Positions 15,735-23,627 of a stretch of DNA of 23,714 nt are shown here, one piece after another. A program made the translations under genes and the position numbers. Below the pieces are notes generated by a model that was not told the origin of the DNA, ran no database searches, and worked only from the letters and a program-made list of their open reading frames with translations. Source of the DNA: Alphaproteobacteria bacterium UBA2966 (GTDB lineage Bacteria > Pseudomonadota > Alphaproteobacteria > UBA2966); NCBI GenBank assembly GCA_002348365.1, contig DEBC01000052.1, positions 1 to 23,714 of the forward strand. The letters run 5' to 3'. Numbering within the stretch: position 1 is the first letter of the stretch; the number at the start of each line of letters is the position of its first letter.

Positions 15735-16757
15735 ATGAACGTCGCTACGAAAATCGACCCGCTCAAGGCCAAGGATTTCGCTTCGGACCAAGAGGTCCGC
15801 TGGTGTCCCGGATGCGGCGATTACGCCATCATCAAGGCCATGCAGAAAACATTGGCAGACATCGGGGCGACACGGGAATCGACCGTCTTTGTGTCAGGTA
15901 TCGGGTGTGCCGCCCGGTTTCCCTATTACATGTCGACCTACGGATTCCACACTATCCACGGCCGTGCCGCCGCGATCTCGACCGGCATTAAGCTCGCCAA
16001 TCCCAACCTCGACATATGGGTTGCATCCGGAGATGGTGACTCTCTTTCGATCGGCGGCAACCATCTTCTTCATCTGTTGCGCCGCAACGTCAACCTGCAG
16101 TACCTGCTGTTCAACAACGAGATCTATGGACTGACCAAGGGTCAATACTCGCCGACATCACGAATGGGCACCCGCTCGCCGTCGACGCCATTGGGCTCGG
16201 TGGAAAGTCCGATCTCCGCTTGTGAGTTCGCGCTGGGCTCAGGGGCACGATTCGTCGCTCGCGGTGTGGATACCCAGCAAAAGCACCTGCCAGGCGTTTT
16301 TCAGCGTGCCTGGGAGCATCAGGGTACGTCGTTCGTCGAGATCCTCCAGAACTGCATCGTCTACAACGACGATGTGTTTGCAGAGTTCACTGCCAAGGAT
16401 ATTGCCCAGGACCGGCAAGTACACGTCATGCATGGCGAACCAATGATTTTCGGTGCCAATGAAGACAAAGGCCTGCGGGTTGATGCCGAGAGTTTGCAAC
16501 TGGAGGTCGTCACTCTCGGTGAAAACGGTATTAGCGAGTCGGATATCCTGGTCCATGATGAGACCAATCCAACACTTGCCAGAATGCTCGCCACCATGGA
16601 GGCGCCCGAGTACCCGGTAGCCCTCGGCGTCCTCTACTGCGATCCGGCAGAAACATACGACGCCAGCGTTCTCGCGCAGGTTCAGGAAGCCAAGGACCGA
16701 CTGCCTGAAGCCGACCTCGATGAGTATCTCCGGCGCGGTCATACCTGGACGGTATAG
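15735..16757 (+). CDS. korB: 2-oxoacid (2-oxoglutarate):ferredoxin oxidoreductase, beta subunit
   Basis: TPP- and iron-sulfur-binding subunit (340 aa) that pairs with KorA. It has the N-terminal WCPGCGDYA (Cys24 and Cys27), the third conserved Cys in SGIGCAARFPYY (Cys58), and the TPP/magnesium motif SGDGDSLSIGGNH through FNNEIYGLTKGQYSP (98-140). A further Cys in LQNCIVYND (about 211) completes the usual set for one [4Fe-4S] cluster. IHGRAAAISTGIKLANPNL is also typical. The 1-nt spacing from korA implies coupled translation and equal amounts of the subunits. It acts in the cytosol. Confidence 0.94.
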   Translation: MNVATKIDPLKAKDFASDQEVRWCPGCGDYAIIKAMQKTLADIGATRESTVFVSGIGCAARFPYYMSTYGFHTIHGRAAAISTGIKLANPNLDIWVASGDGDSLSIGGNHLLHLLRRNVNLQYLLFNNEIYGLTKGQYSPTSRMGTRSPSTPLGSVESPISACEFALGSGARFVARGVDTQQKHLPGVFQRAWEHQGTSFVEILQNCIVYNDDVFAEFTAKDIAQDRQVHVMHGEPMIFGANEDKGLRVDAESLQLEVVTLGENGISESDILVHDETNPTLARMLATMEAPEYPVALGVLYCDPAETYDASVLAQVQEAKDRLPEADLDEYLRRGHTWTV

Positions 16758-16807
16758 GACGCTCACGTCCAGGTTCGTTCCCTATCTACTTCTCTCGGAT
16801 TGAGTTC

Positions 16808-18109
16808 ATGCCAGTAACGGTTGCGATCATCGGGGCGGGCCCCAGCGGTTTCTACACGGCGGACGTCCTGCTGAAGTCCGGCCTCGACTACTCTATCGAC
16901 ATCATCGACCGTATACCCGCGCCATACGGATTGATTCGCTACGGCGTGGCTCCTGACCATCAGACAACCAAGAACGTCTCACGGGCCTTCGAAAAGACCG
17001 CGCTGCGAGACGAGGTGCAGTATTTCGGAAACGTCGAGCTGGGACGCGATGTTACCTTGGACGAACTAAAATCCTTTTACGACGTCGTGGTACTCGCCGT
17101 CGGCGCCCGGCTCGACAAGCGTCTCGGCATCCCGGGTGAGGATTTGAAAGGCGTCTACGGGTCCGTCGAGTTCGTCAACTGGTACAACGGACACCCGGAT
17201 TGCTGGAATCTAGACCCCGACCTCAACGTCGATAGCGCAGTTGTAGTTGGCAACGGAAACGTCGCGATCGATGTCGCGCGGGTGCTGGTAAAGAACCGTC
17301 AGGAGATGGCGCACTCGGATCTTCCAGAGTATGCGGTTGCTGCCATTGAGGCGTCTCAGCTGTCAGACGTTTATATGTGTGGCCGCCGCGGTCCAGTGGA
17401 AGCCAAGTTCACGAACGTCGAATTGCGAGAAATGGGCGAGCTGGAAATCTGTACGCCGGTCATCGATCCGGCCATCCTGTCCGATGAGGTCACCGGTGAA
17501 TGGTCCGACCGGGACCGACGACTTCGCGAGAAGAACCTCGGAACCCTCAAGGGTTTTGCCGAAATTGAGCCGGGCGACAGGCCCAAGCGCGTACATTTTC
17601 AATTCTTTTCCTCACCGGTAGAGATCCTCGGCGATGAGAGGGTCGAGGCAGTGAGGTTTGAACGCACTCGGCTTGAGGACGGCCGTACGGTCGGCACCGG
17701 CGAGCACTTTGAGATCCCCTGTGGACTTGTCGTCGCGGCGATCGGCTCGCAGTCGGAGGCTGTCGATGGTGTGCCGTTTGATGATCAGCAGGGCATTGTC
17801 GTCAACACGGATGGATGGGTTGGTGACAATGTCTACGCGGTGGGCTGGGTCATGCGGGGATCGACCGGCGTGATTTCCACCAATCGGAACGATGCCGTGC
17901 AGGTCGCGGATCAGATCGGCGAGAAATTCCCTGAGGGCAGCAAACCCGGACGGTCTGCACTGGAATCCCTACTTGCGGAACGCAAGATTCGCCGTGTGAG
18001 TTTCGAGGACTGGAAGTCCATCGAAGCGGTCGAGATTGCGAATGCTCCTGAAGGGGCGCCTCGGCGCAAATTTGTCTCGATCGAGGAGATGCTCGGCGCG
18101 CTGTCCTAA
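16808..18109 (+). CDS. FAD/NADP ferredoxin reductase (adrenodoxin reductase/FprA type), likely KorC-like subunit
   Basis: Flavoprotein (433 aa) that passes electrons between ferredoxin-type carriers and NADP(H). The FAD site is GAGPSGFYTADVLL (9-22). The family signature is APYGLIRYGVAPDHQTTKNV (38-57). The NADP site is VVVGNGNVAIDVARVL (145-160), and the C-terminal FAD contact is GWVMRGSTGVISTNRND. There is no CxxC cluster motif, so it needs an external iron-sulfur partner, here plausibly KorB. It starts 50 nt after korB on the same strand. A third, FAD-containing subunit of about 48 kDa was reported in the 2-oxoglutarate:NADP+ oxidoreductase of Azoarcus evansii, and size and context fit that role; a role as reductase for BoxB is an alternative. 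Confidence 0.88.
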   Translation: MPVTVAIIGAGPSGFYTADVLLKSGLDYSIDIIDRIPAPYGLIRYGVAPDHQTTKNVSRAFEKTALRDEVQYFGNVELGRDVTLDELKSFYDVVVLAVGARLDKRLGIPGEDLKGVYGSVEFVNWYNGHPDCWNLDPDLNVDSAVVVGNGNVAIDVARVLVKNRQEMAHSDLPEYAVAAIEASQLSDVYMCGRRGPVEAKFTNVELREMGELEICTPVIDPAILSDEVTGEWSDRDRRLREKNLGTLKGFAEIEPGDRPKRVHFQFFSSPVEILGDERVEAVRFERTRLEDGRTVGTGEHFEIPCGLVVAAIGSQSEAVDGVPFDDQQGIVVNTDGWVGDNVYAVGWVMRGSTGVISTNRNDAVQVADQIGEKFPEGSKPGRSALESLLAERKIRRVSFEDWKSIEAVEIANAPEGAPRRKFVSIEEMLGALS

Positions 18110-18173
18110 CTCTCCACTTAGTAATGTGAGGGGAGATGGATCTTGTTGCCAGTCGAATTTCAGCTACCCGAAA

Positions 18174-18635
18174 TTAGGGCGCGGGGGATTCAGCTCCCGC
18201 GACGTGGCGGTCCCAGAGCTGGCGGATGTCCTCGGCGAGATTCATGGGATCAAATGGCTTGGCGATGACCTCGATGGCGCCAAGCTGCCGATATTGGGCA
18301 ATCTCGTTGGCTTGGACATTTGCCGTTACGAAAACCACAGGTGTATCCGCTGAGTCGGGCAGGGTACGTAACGCTTCCAGAGTGCTCAGGCCATCCATGC
18401 CCGGCATCATGACGTCGAGCAGGATAAGGTCCGGGTGAAATTAGGATACTTCCTCAAGGGCTTCCCGCCCAGAGCTGCAAAGCGCGATCTCATGGTCACC
18501 AACAACTTCGAGGGCCATGCGGGCGACTTCCTGAATATCAAGGTCATCCTCGATATAGAGGATCTTCTTCAATTCCGGTTTGGACAGGACTCTTACTCTT
18601 TGTGAGTATTGGGAAGTGTATATTGCGCGGCGCAT
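18174..18635 (-). pseudogene. Response regulator receiver protein interrupted by TAA
   Basis: A single-domain CheY-like receiver. The upstream part has ILYIEDDLDIQEVARMALEV (acidic pocket EDD) and IALCSSGREALEEVS, then TAA at 18443-18441. The same frame resumes at once with FHPDLILLDVMMPGMDGL, which carries the phosphoacceptor Asp, followed by TPVVFVTAN (Thr/Ser switch) and IEVIAKPFDPMNL (conserved Lys). Only one codon breaks an otherwise complete receiver of about 125 residues. No output domain follows (stop at 18174). The start is uncertain: ATG 18635 is in frame, but the domain proper begins near 18572. It is convergent with the kor operon. Neither half alone could be phosphorylated normally. 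Confidence 0.8.
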
Positions 18636-18815
18636 GATGCCGGGAACCATCGCGCATGTAGACCTGTCGTGAGCGTCCACCGCAAAAAAATTCGTGATCG
18701 GGGTAGGGGACAGAGGAGCGGTTTGGTTGCTGGTAGAAAAGGCTGGAGATATGGTTTGCCGTCATCGCCAAACCTTGCAACGGATTGCACTGTCTTTTGA
18801 GAACGGCTTGAATTG

Positions 18816-19430
18816 ATGTCTTCACAGAAACGGCTCATCGTGGGGATCAGTGGTGCGTCGGGCGTCGTGTATGGCGTGCGACTGCTTCAGGTGCTGCAAC
18901 CAACCGATATTGAGACGCATCTGATCATCAGCCAGTCAGCGGAAGTCACGCTGGCCTACGAGACAGCCTACAAGGTTGCCGAAATTCAAGCCTTGGCGGA
19001 TGTCAGTCATTCCGTTCGCGATATCGGCGCAGCGACGGCCAGCGGCTCGTTCTCCTCGATCGGTATGATCGTCGCGCCATGCTCGGTGCGTTCGATGTCG
19101 GAAATTGCAACGGGCGTCACATCGAACCTGCTGACGCGATCAGCCGATGTGACCTTGAAAGAACGCAGACCGCTTGTTCTTCTCATTCGCGAGACGCCAC
19201 TTCATACCGGCCATCTGCGCACGATGGTGAACCTCAGCGAGTTTGGCGCAACTGTCATGCCTCCGGTACCGGCGTTCTATACCCAGCCCGAATCCATAGA
19301 CGATATCGTTGACCATACGGTCGGTCGGGCTCTCGATCTTTTCGGGATCGATGCGGGCGTGGTTCGGCGCTGGGGAGAATCTCACGACAATGACGCGACG
19401 CCGTTGAGAGTCGTGCGACGCCGAAAGTAG
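18816..19430 (+). CDS. ubiX: Flavin prenyltransferase UbiX/Pad1
   Basis: Makes prenylated FMN from FMN and dimethylallyl phosphate, the cofactor of UbiD-type aromatic decarboxylases. The product is about 204 residues, the normal length. Motifs include VGISGASGVVYGVRLL (9-24, flavin binding), SSIGMIVAPCSVRSMSEIAT, LKERRPLVLLIRETPLHTGH and the C-terminal end MPPVPAFYTQP. ATG 18816 is preferred over the TTG one codon upstream. It can serve ubiquinone synthesis or a catabolic decarboxylase; no ubiD lies in the window. A truncated acyl-CoA ligase follows in the same direction. Confidence 0.93.
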   Translation: MSSQKRLIVGISGASGVVYGVRLLQVLQPTDIETHLIISQSAEVTLAYETAYKVAEIQALADVSHSVRDIGAATASGSFSSIGMIVAPCSVRSMSEIATGVTSNLLTRSADVTLKERRPLVLLIRETPLHTGHLRTMVNLSEFGATVMPPVPAFYTQPESIDDIVDHTVGRALDLFGIDAGVVRRWGESHDNDATPLRVVRRRK

Positions 19431-19477
19431 GCATGCGTCCTTGTTGCCCTAAATCTCTCTCTTCAGGATGAAACGCC

Positions 19478-19770
19478 ATTTTAGCCACTGAACTTCTCAG
19501 CCGGGCTGCAGCCGAAAATCCCGACAAGGTCGCGGTCATCGGTATGGGGCGGACGCTGAGATTTCGTGAGCTGGAATCGATCGCGGGACAGCTGGCCAAC
19601 TCCTTGCTCAGTGCGGGCGTCGTGCCGGGAGAATTCATTGCCGTACTCGGCCGCAATTCGCCCCAATATGCCGCGCTGCACTTTGGTGCGGCCGGCGCTG
19701 GAGTCATCCTGGCTCATGTCTCGGTGAGGAGCACGCCAGAAGAGGTCACAGCGGTCCTTGAGCCGACCGT
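19478..19770 (+). pseudogene. N-terminal fragment of an acyl-CoA synthetase (AMP-binding family)
   Basis: In one frame from about 19478 the sequence reads ELLSRAAAENPDKVAVIGMG, then TLRFRELESIAGQLANSLLS, PGEFIAVLGRNSPQYAALHF and GVILAHVSVRSTPEEV. This is the start of a class I acyl-CoA synthetase (about 95 residues of an expected 500 or more). Similarity stops near 19770, just before the iorA leader, and all catalytic motifs are absent. No standard start codon is present at the front of the frame (TGA at 19469, then only ATT or internal ATG 19544), so both ends look damaged. It is most likely a deletion remnant. Confidence 0.75.
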
Positions 19771-19802
19771 GCCGACTTCGTGTAAGATTTGCGCCGAATT
19801 GT

Positions 19803-19808
19803 GGAGGT
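19803..19808 (+). promoter_or_regulatory. Ribosome binding site of iorA
   Basis: GGAGGT is 6 nt before ATG 19815. It selects this ATG over an upstream in-frame start at 19758, whose extra residues overlap the ligase remnant. Confidence 0.7.
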
Positions 19809-19814
19809 CGCGGC

Positions 19815-21965
19815 ATGGCGGAGGTCGCCAAGGCGGTAAACCGGGAGCGTTCGTTCGCCCGGCAGGTCGCCAAACTGCAGCTCGGCGAGGGTGAGACGTT
19901 TCACGGCGAGACCATTCTCGCCGTGACCAAGGCGCTTCTGCAGTCGGGTGTTTCCTACGTGGGTGGCTATCCGGGCGCCCCGGTCTCTCATCTTATGGAC
20001 GTGCTCGCCGATGCGCGCGATACCGTGCTCGCGCCGCTGGGCGTCCAATTTGAGGCTTCGGCAAGCGAGGCAGGCGCCGCGGCGCTGCTGGGTGCGTCCA
20101 TCCAGTATCCCCTGCGGGGCGCTGTGACCTGGAAGTCAATCGTCGGCACCAACGTCGCATCGGATGCGCTCTCGAACCTGGCTTCGGCAGGCGTGGTCGG
20201 CGGCGCCCTCATCGTGCTTGGCGATGACTACGGCGAAGGCGCGAGCATCATGCAGGAACGCACTTACGCGATGGCGATGAAGTCGTCGATACCGCTCCTG
20301 GAGCCGCGCACCCACATGCCCAAGATCGTCGACATGATCGAACGTGGATTCGAGCTGTCGGAGGCGAGCCACCTGCCAGCCATGCTGTCGCTGCGAATCC
20401 GCGCCGCGCATATGACAGGCGAATTCGTCTGCCGCGATAATCGTTCTCCGGCTTTCGGCATCAATTCGCCTCTGCCCGGAGCCAATTACGACTACGAGCG
20501 TATCGTTCTGCCGCCCTCAACGTACGTCCAGGAGAAGGCGAAGTTCGAGGAACGGCTCCCCGCCGCACGGCGGTTCATCGTCGACAACGAATTGAATGAG
20601 ACGTTTGGGCCTTCGGGCGGCAGGATGGGCATCATTCTCCAGGGCGGTGCCTACGGCACCATGATGCGGGGGTTAACGCTGCTCGGCGCCGCCGATGCCC
20701 AGGGCGTCACGAAGGTGCCGTTGCTCGTCCTCAACGTTACCTATCCACTCGTGCCCGAACAGATTCAGGATTTCCTGGCGGGAAAGGACTCCGTTCTGAT
20801 CGTTGAGGAGGGGGCACCGGCGTTCATCGAGCAGCAGATCAAGGCGTTCGCCCAGGAGGCTGGACTCGTTTGCCGCATCCACGGGAAAGGATTGCTCCCT
20901 GAGGCCGGAGAATACACGGCGGACACGGTGCGCGATGGGCTTCGGCTCTTTCTCGAGGGCTTACCCAGGACCGATCTCACAGAGACGGCGAAATCGCGTG
21001 CTGGTGCGTTGCAACAGGACGTCGATTCGGCCAGGGCGCAACTGAATGAACCGATCCCCCCGCGTCCGCCCGGTTTCTGTACAGGCTGTCCCGAGCGCCC
21101 CGTTTTCACCGCGCTCAAGTTACTGGAGCGCGAGCGAGGCGCGATGCACATTTCGTCAGACATCGGCTGCAGCACATTCGCGACCCTGCCACCCTTCAAC
21201 GTGGGCAGCACGGTGCTGGGTTACGGCCTGAGTCTGGCAAGTGGCGGCGCTGTAGGGCCGTCTCTAGGTACGCCAACCGTCGCTGTCATGGGTGACGGCG
21301 GCTTCTGGCATAACGGTCTTACCACGGGTGCAATCAACGCCCATTGGAACGGTCATGATGGCGTGCTCGTTGTCCTCGAGAACGGCTATGCCTCGGCCAC
21401 CGGTCAACATCATCTGCCGTCCACCGGCTCGACGCCGTGGGGGCGCCAGATCCAGGTTTCGACCGAGCGGACACTGAAGGGGCTGGGTATCGAATGGGTG
21501 CGGCGCATCAATTCCTATGACCTCGGAGGGTCTCTCAAAACGCTACGTGAGGCTTTCGACAAGCGAGGCGCCGGCCTGCGTGTTGTCATCTCCGATCAGG
21601 AATGCATGCTCGCTCGCCAGCGTCGCGAGCGTCCGGCTAAAGCCGCCGACAAAGCCGCGGGGAGACCCGTCACGACACAAAAATTCGGAATTGATGAAGA
21701 GGTATGCGTTAGCGATCATTCATGCATGCGGGTCAATGGCTGTCCGTCGCTGACCCTGAAACACACGGAAGATCCACTCAAGGATGGCCCGATTGCCCAC
21801 ATTGACAAAACCTGTGTCGGCTGCGGCCTTTGTGGCGAAATCGTGGAGACGGTGGGCCTGTGTCCGTCTTTCCACCGCACTGAACGGTTCGCCAACCCAA
21901 ACCTTTTGCGCCGCCTCGGAGACTGGTTGAACCGAGGGCTGATGCGGGCTCTGGGTGCGTCATGA
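19815..21965 (+). CDS. iorA: Indolepyruvate (aryl-pyruvate):ferredoxin oxidoreductase, alpha subunit
   Basis: Oxidatively decarboxylates aryl-pyruvates (indolepyruvate, phenylpyruvate, hydroxyphenylpyruvate) to aryl-acetyl-CoA, reducing ferredoxin. 716 residues. Order: pyrimidine domain (SGVSYVGGYPGAPVSHLMDV near 45; WKSIVGTNVASDALSNLAS), a middle transketolase-C-like domain, the TPP domain with GDGGFWHNGLTTGAINAHWN (from about 493) and VLENGYASATGQHH, then a C-terminal iron-sulfur domain. The second cluster motif is normal in front (CVGCGLCGE, Cys667/670/673, then CPSF at 683). The first is unusual: CVSDHSCMRVNGCPS, with wider spacing (Cys631, 637, 643). I recall such spacing in iorA of aromatic degraders. 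It overlaps iorB by 4 bp (ATGA). Confidence 0.93.
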   Translation: MAEVAKAVNRERSFARQVAKLQLGEGETFHGETILAVTKALLQSGVSYVGGYPGAPVSHLMDVLADARDTVLAPLGVQFEASASEAGAAALLGASIQYPLRGAVTWKSIVGTNVASDALSNLASAGVVGGALIVLGDDYGEGASIMQERTYAMAMKSSIPLLEPRTHMPKIVDMIERGFELSEASHLPAMLSLRIRAAHMTGEFVCRDNRSPAFGINSPLPGANYDYERIVLPPSTYVQEKAKFEERLPAARRFIVDNELNETFGPSGGRMGIILQGGAYGTMMRGLTLLGAADAQGVTKVPLLVLNVTYPLVPEQIQDFLAGKDSVLIVEEGAPAFIEQQIKAFAQEAGLVCRIHGKGLLPEAGEYTADTVRDGLRLFLEGLPRTDLTETAKSRAGALQQDVDSARAQLNEPIPPRPPGFCTGCPERPVFTALKLLERERGAMHISSDIGCSTFATLPPFNVGSTVLGYGLSLASGGAVGPSLGTPTVAVMGDGGFWHNGLTTGAINAHWNGHDGVLVVLENGYASATGQHHLPSTGSTPWGRQIQVSTERTLKGLGIEWVRRINSYDLGGSLKTLREAFDKRGAGLRVVISDQECMLARQRRERPAKAADKAAGRPVTTQKFGIDEEVCVSDHSCMRVNGCPSLTLKHTEDPLKDGPIAHIDKTCVGCGLCGEIVETVGLCPSFHRTERFANPNLLRRLGDWLNRGLMRALGAS

Positions 21966-23410
21966 CTGCGCCACAGCCTATTTCGGTAATCATCTATGCC
22001 CTGGGCGGGCAGGGTGGTGGTGTGCTCAGCGACTGGCTGGTCGAAGCTGCCCATCTCGCGGGCTATCGGGCACAGGGCACCTCGATCCCGGGGGTCGCCC
22101 AGCGAACCGGGGCAACCAACTACTACGTCGAAATCTATCCCGAACGCGAACCTGACGCTGATCCCGTGTTCTGTCTGTTCCCCAGCGCCGGCGACGTCGA
22201 TCTCGTGGTTTCGCTCGAACCAATGGAGACGGGCCGGGCGCTCAATGCGGGTTACGTCACGCTGGAGACAACCGTCGTGACCGCCAGTGACCGCATTTAC
22301 AGCATTGGTGAGAAAGTTGTTCCCGGAGATGGCACGGCATCGGCCAGTCCCGTGCTGACAGCGCTCGAGGCTGCGGCAAAAAAACTTGTCTCCCTGGACA
22401 TCGGTGCGATGCGTGAGCGGCCCAATGCGACTTTCTTCGGTGCCATCGCGGCGACAGGTGTATTGCCATTCGAAAAAGACAGTTGCCGCCAAGCGATCTC
22501 GGCCACAGGAATAGCGGTTGAAAGCAATCTGGCCGGTTTCGAGGCCGGGCTGGTGGCAGCCAGCGCGCCGGAACGATCAGACGATGAGGATCCGGCCACC
22601 GCGCCGGAAACAGCACCACCGAGTCTGGCGGAACTTACGGCCCAGTTCCCACAACAGCTGCGTGCAGTCGTCGATCAAGCGATTTCGCGACTCATCGACT
22701 ACCAAGACGAGGCCTATGCGAGATTGTTCGTCGATCGCCTGAGAATGGTGTACGCCGCTGACGAATCTGCGGGCGGTGCGATACAAGAATTTCGCCTCGC
22801 CTGCGCAATTGTCCCGAGGCTCGCCGCCTGGATGGCCTTCGAAGACGTCATCCGCGTGGCTCAACTCAAGACCCGGCCCGAACGCCTTCGGCGGATCCGT
22901 GAGGAATGTGGTGCCTCCGCGGGAGAAATCGTCCGTGTGGTCGATTTCCTGAAGCCGGGACGGGCTGAATTTGCGGGTTTGCTGCCGGCTTGGATCGGCC
23001 GGCAGCTGTCGCGTCCCGAGTCGGGCCGTCCGCGCGGCGGGATCGCATTCAAAATCACCACCAGTGCTCCATGGGGCTATGCGTTGTTGAAGGTGCTGGC
23101 CGGACTCCGGCCTTTGCGCCGCGGCATGATGCGGTATGCGGACGAACAGGATGCCATCGACCGATGGATCGAGGCGGTGGTGGGCGTGGCATCAAGCGAC
23201 TACGAACTCGCCTGTCGGCTCGTCGATGTTGCCCGCTGGGTCCGCGGTTATGGCGATGTACGCGATAGGGGGCTGTCGCGGATGGAGGCGCTTTGCATCG
23301 ACTGGCGCGAGAAGTTGGCTGACGACCCGGCGGCGCTGTCGGTCGAGATCACCCGTGCGTTGGACGAAGCGTTACTGTCCCCCGACTCGAATTGCGCTCC
23401 AGTGGCGTAG
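21962..23410 (+). CDS. iorB: Indolepyruvate:ferredoxin oxidoreductase, beta subunit with long C-terminal extension
   Basis: Partner of IorA. Residues about 5-195 form the gamma-type domain (IYALGGQGGGVLSDWLVEAA; GTSIPGVAQRTGATNYYVEI; DLVVSLEPMETGRALNAGYV; NATFFGAIAATGVLPFE). Classic IorB proteins end near residue 200; here about 280 further residues follow an Ala/Pro-rich linker. That part (ISRLIDYQDEAYARLFVDRL; FRLACAIVPRLAAWMAFEDV; LRVADYVDFLKP-like region with DFLKPGRAEFAGLLPAW) is helical and resembles the C-terminal DUF6537-type domain of fused indolepyruvate oxidoreductases. Its role is unknown. It overlaps iorA by 4 bp. A double-hairpin repeat lies just after the stop. Confidence 0.9.
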   Translation: MTAPQPISVIIYALGGQGGGVLSDWLVEAAHLAGYRAQGTSIPGVAQRTGATNYYVEIYPEREPDADPVFCLFPSAGDVDLVVSLEPMETGRALNAGYVTLETTVVTASDRIYSIGEKVVPGDGTASASPVLTALEAAAKKLVSLDIGAMRERPNATFFGAIAATGVLPFEKDSCRQAISATGIAVESNLAGFEAGLVAASAPERSDDEDPATAPETAPPSLAELTAQFPQQLRAVVDQAISRLIDYQDEAYARLFVDRLRMVYAADESAGGAIQEFRLACAIVPRLAAWMAFEDVIRVAQLKTRPERLRRIREECGASAGEIVRVVDFLKPGRAEFAGLLPAWIGRQLSRPESGRPRGGIAFKITTSAPWGYALLKVLAGLRPLRRGMMRYADEQDAIDRWIEAVVGVASSDYELACRLVDVARWVRGYGDVRDRGLSRMEALCIDWREKLADDPAALSVEITRALDEALLSPDSNCAPVA

Positions 23411-23436
23411 GGGATCCCAATCTCTCTATTTTCCTT

Positions 23437-23544
23437 CTCCCCCCTTGCAGGGGGGAGCGTAGAGGGGGGTGTTTGGTGATTTTGAATGAGTGAAAATTAT
23501 TGCCGGTGTCCACCCCCACCTAACCTCCCCCTGCCAGGGGGAGG
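23437..23544. repeat. Intergenic element of two hairpins in inverted orientation
   Basis: Left hairpin: CTCCCCCC (23437-23444), loop TTGCA, GGGGGGAG (23450-23457). Right hairpin: CCTCCCCC (23524-23531), loop TGCCA, GGGGGAGG (23537-23544). Between them GGGGGTG (23465-23471) and CACCCCC (23511-23517) form an outer pair. The two halves are near reverse complements, so the whole can fold as a cruciform. Similar G/C-rich repeats recur in intergenic regions of many alphaproteobacteria. It sits between convergent iorB and the Liv ATPase and may serve as a two-way terminator, though the T tract is absent. Confidence 0.7.
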
Positions 23545-23627
23545 GATCAGAGAACTTTGGTGAAGAGAACCCCATAAAATGCGCCTTCTCTCCTGGGAAT
23601 GTGAACTCGGAGAATTAGCTGGTTGCT

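Noticed and set aside
18110..18140. Imperfect palindrome after the kor operon as a terminator
   Set aside because: Stem has mismatches and no T tract.
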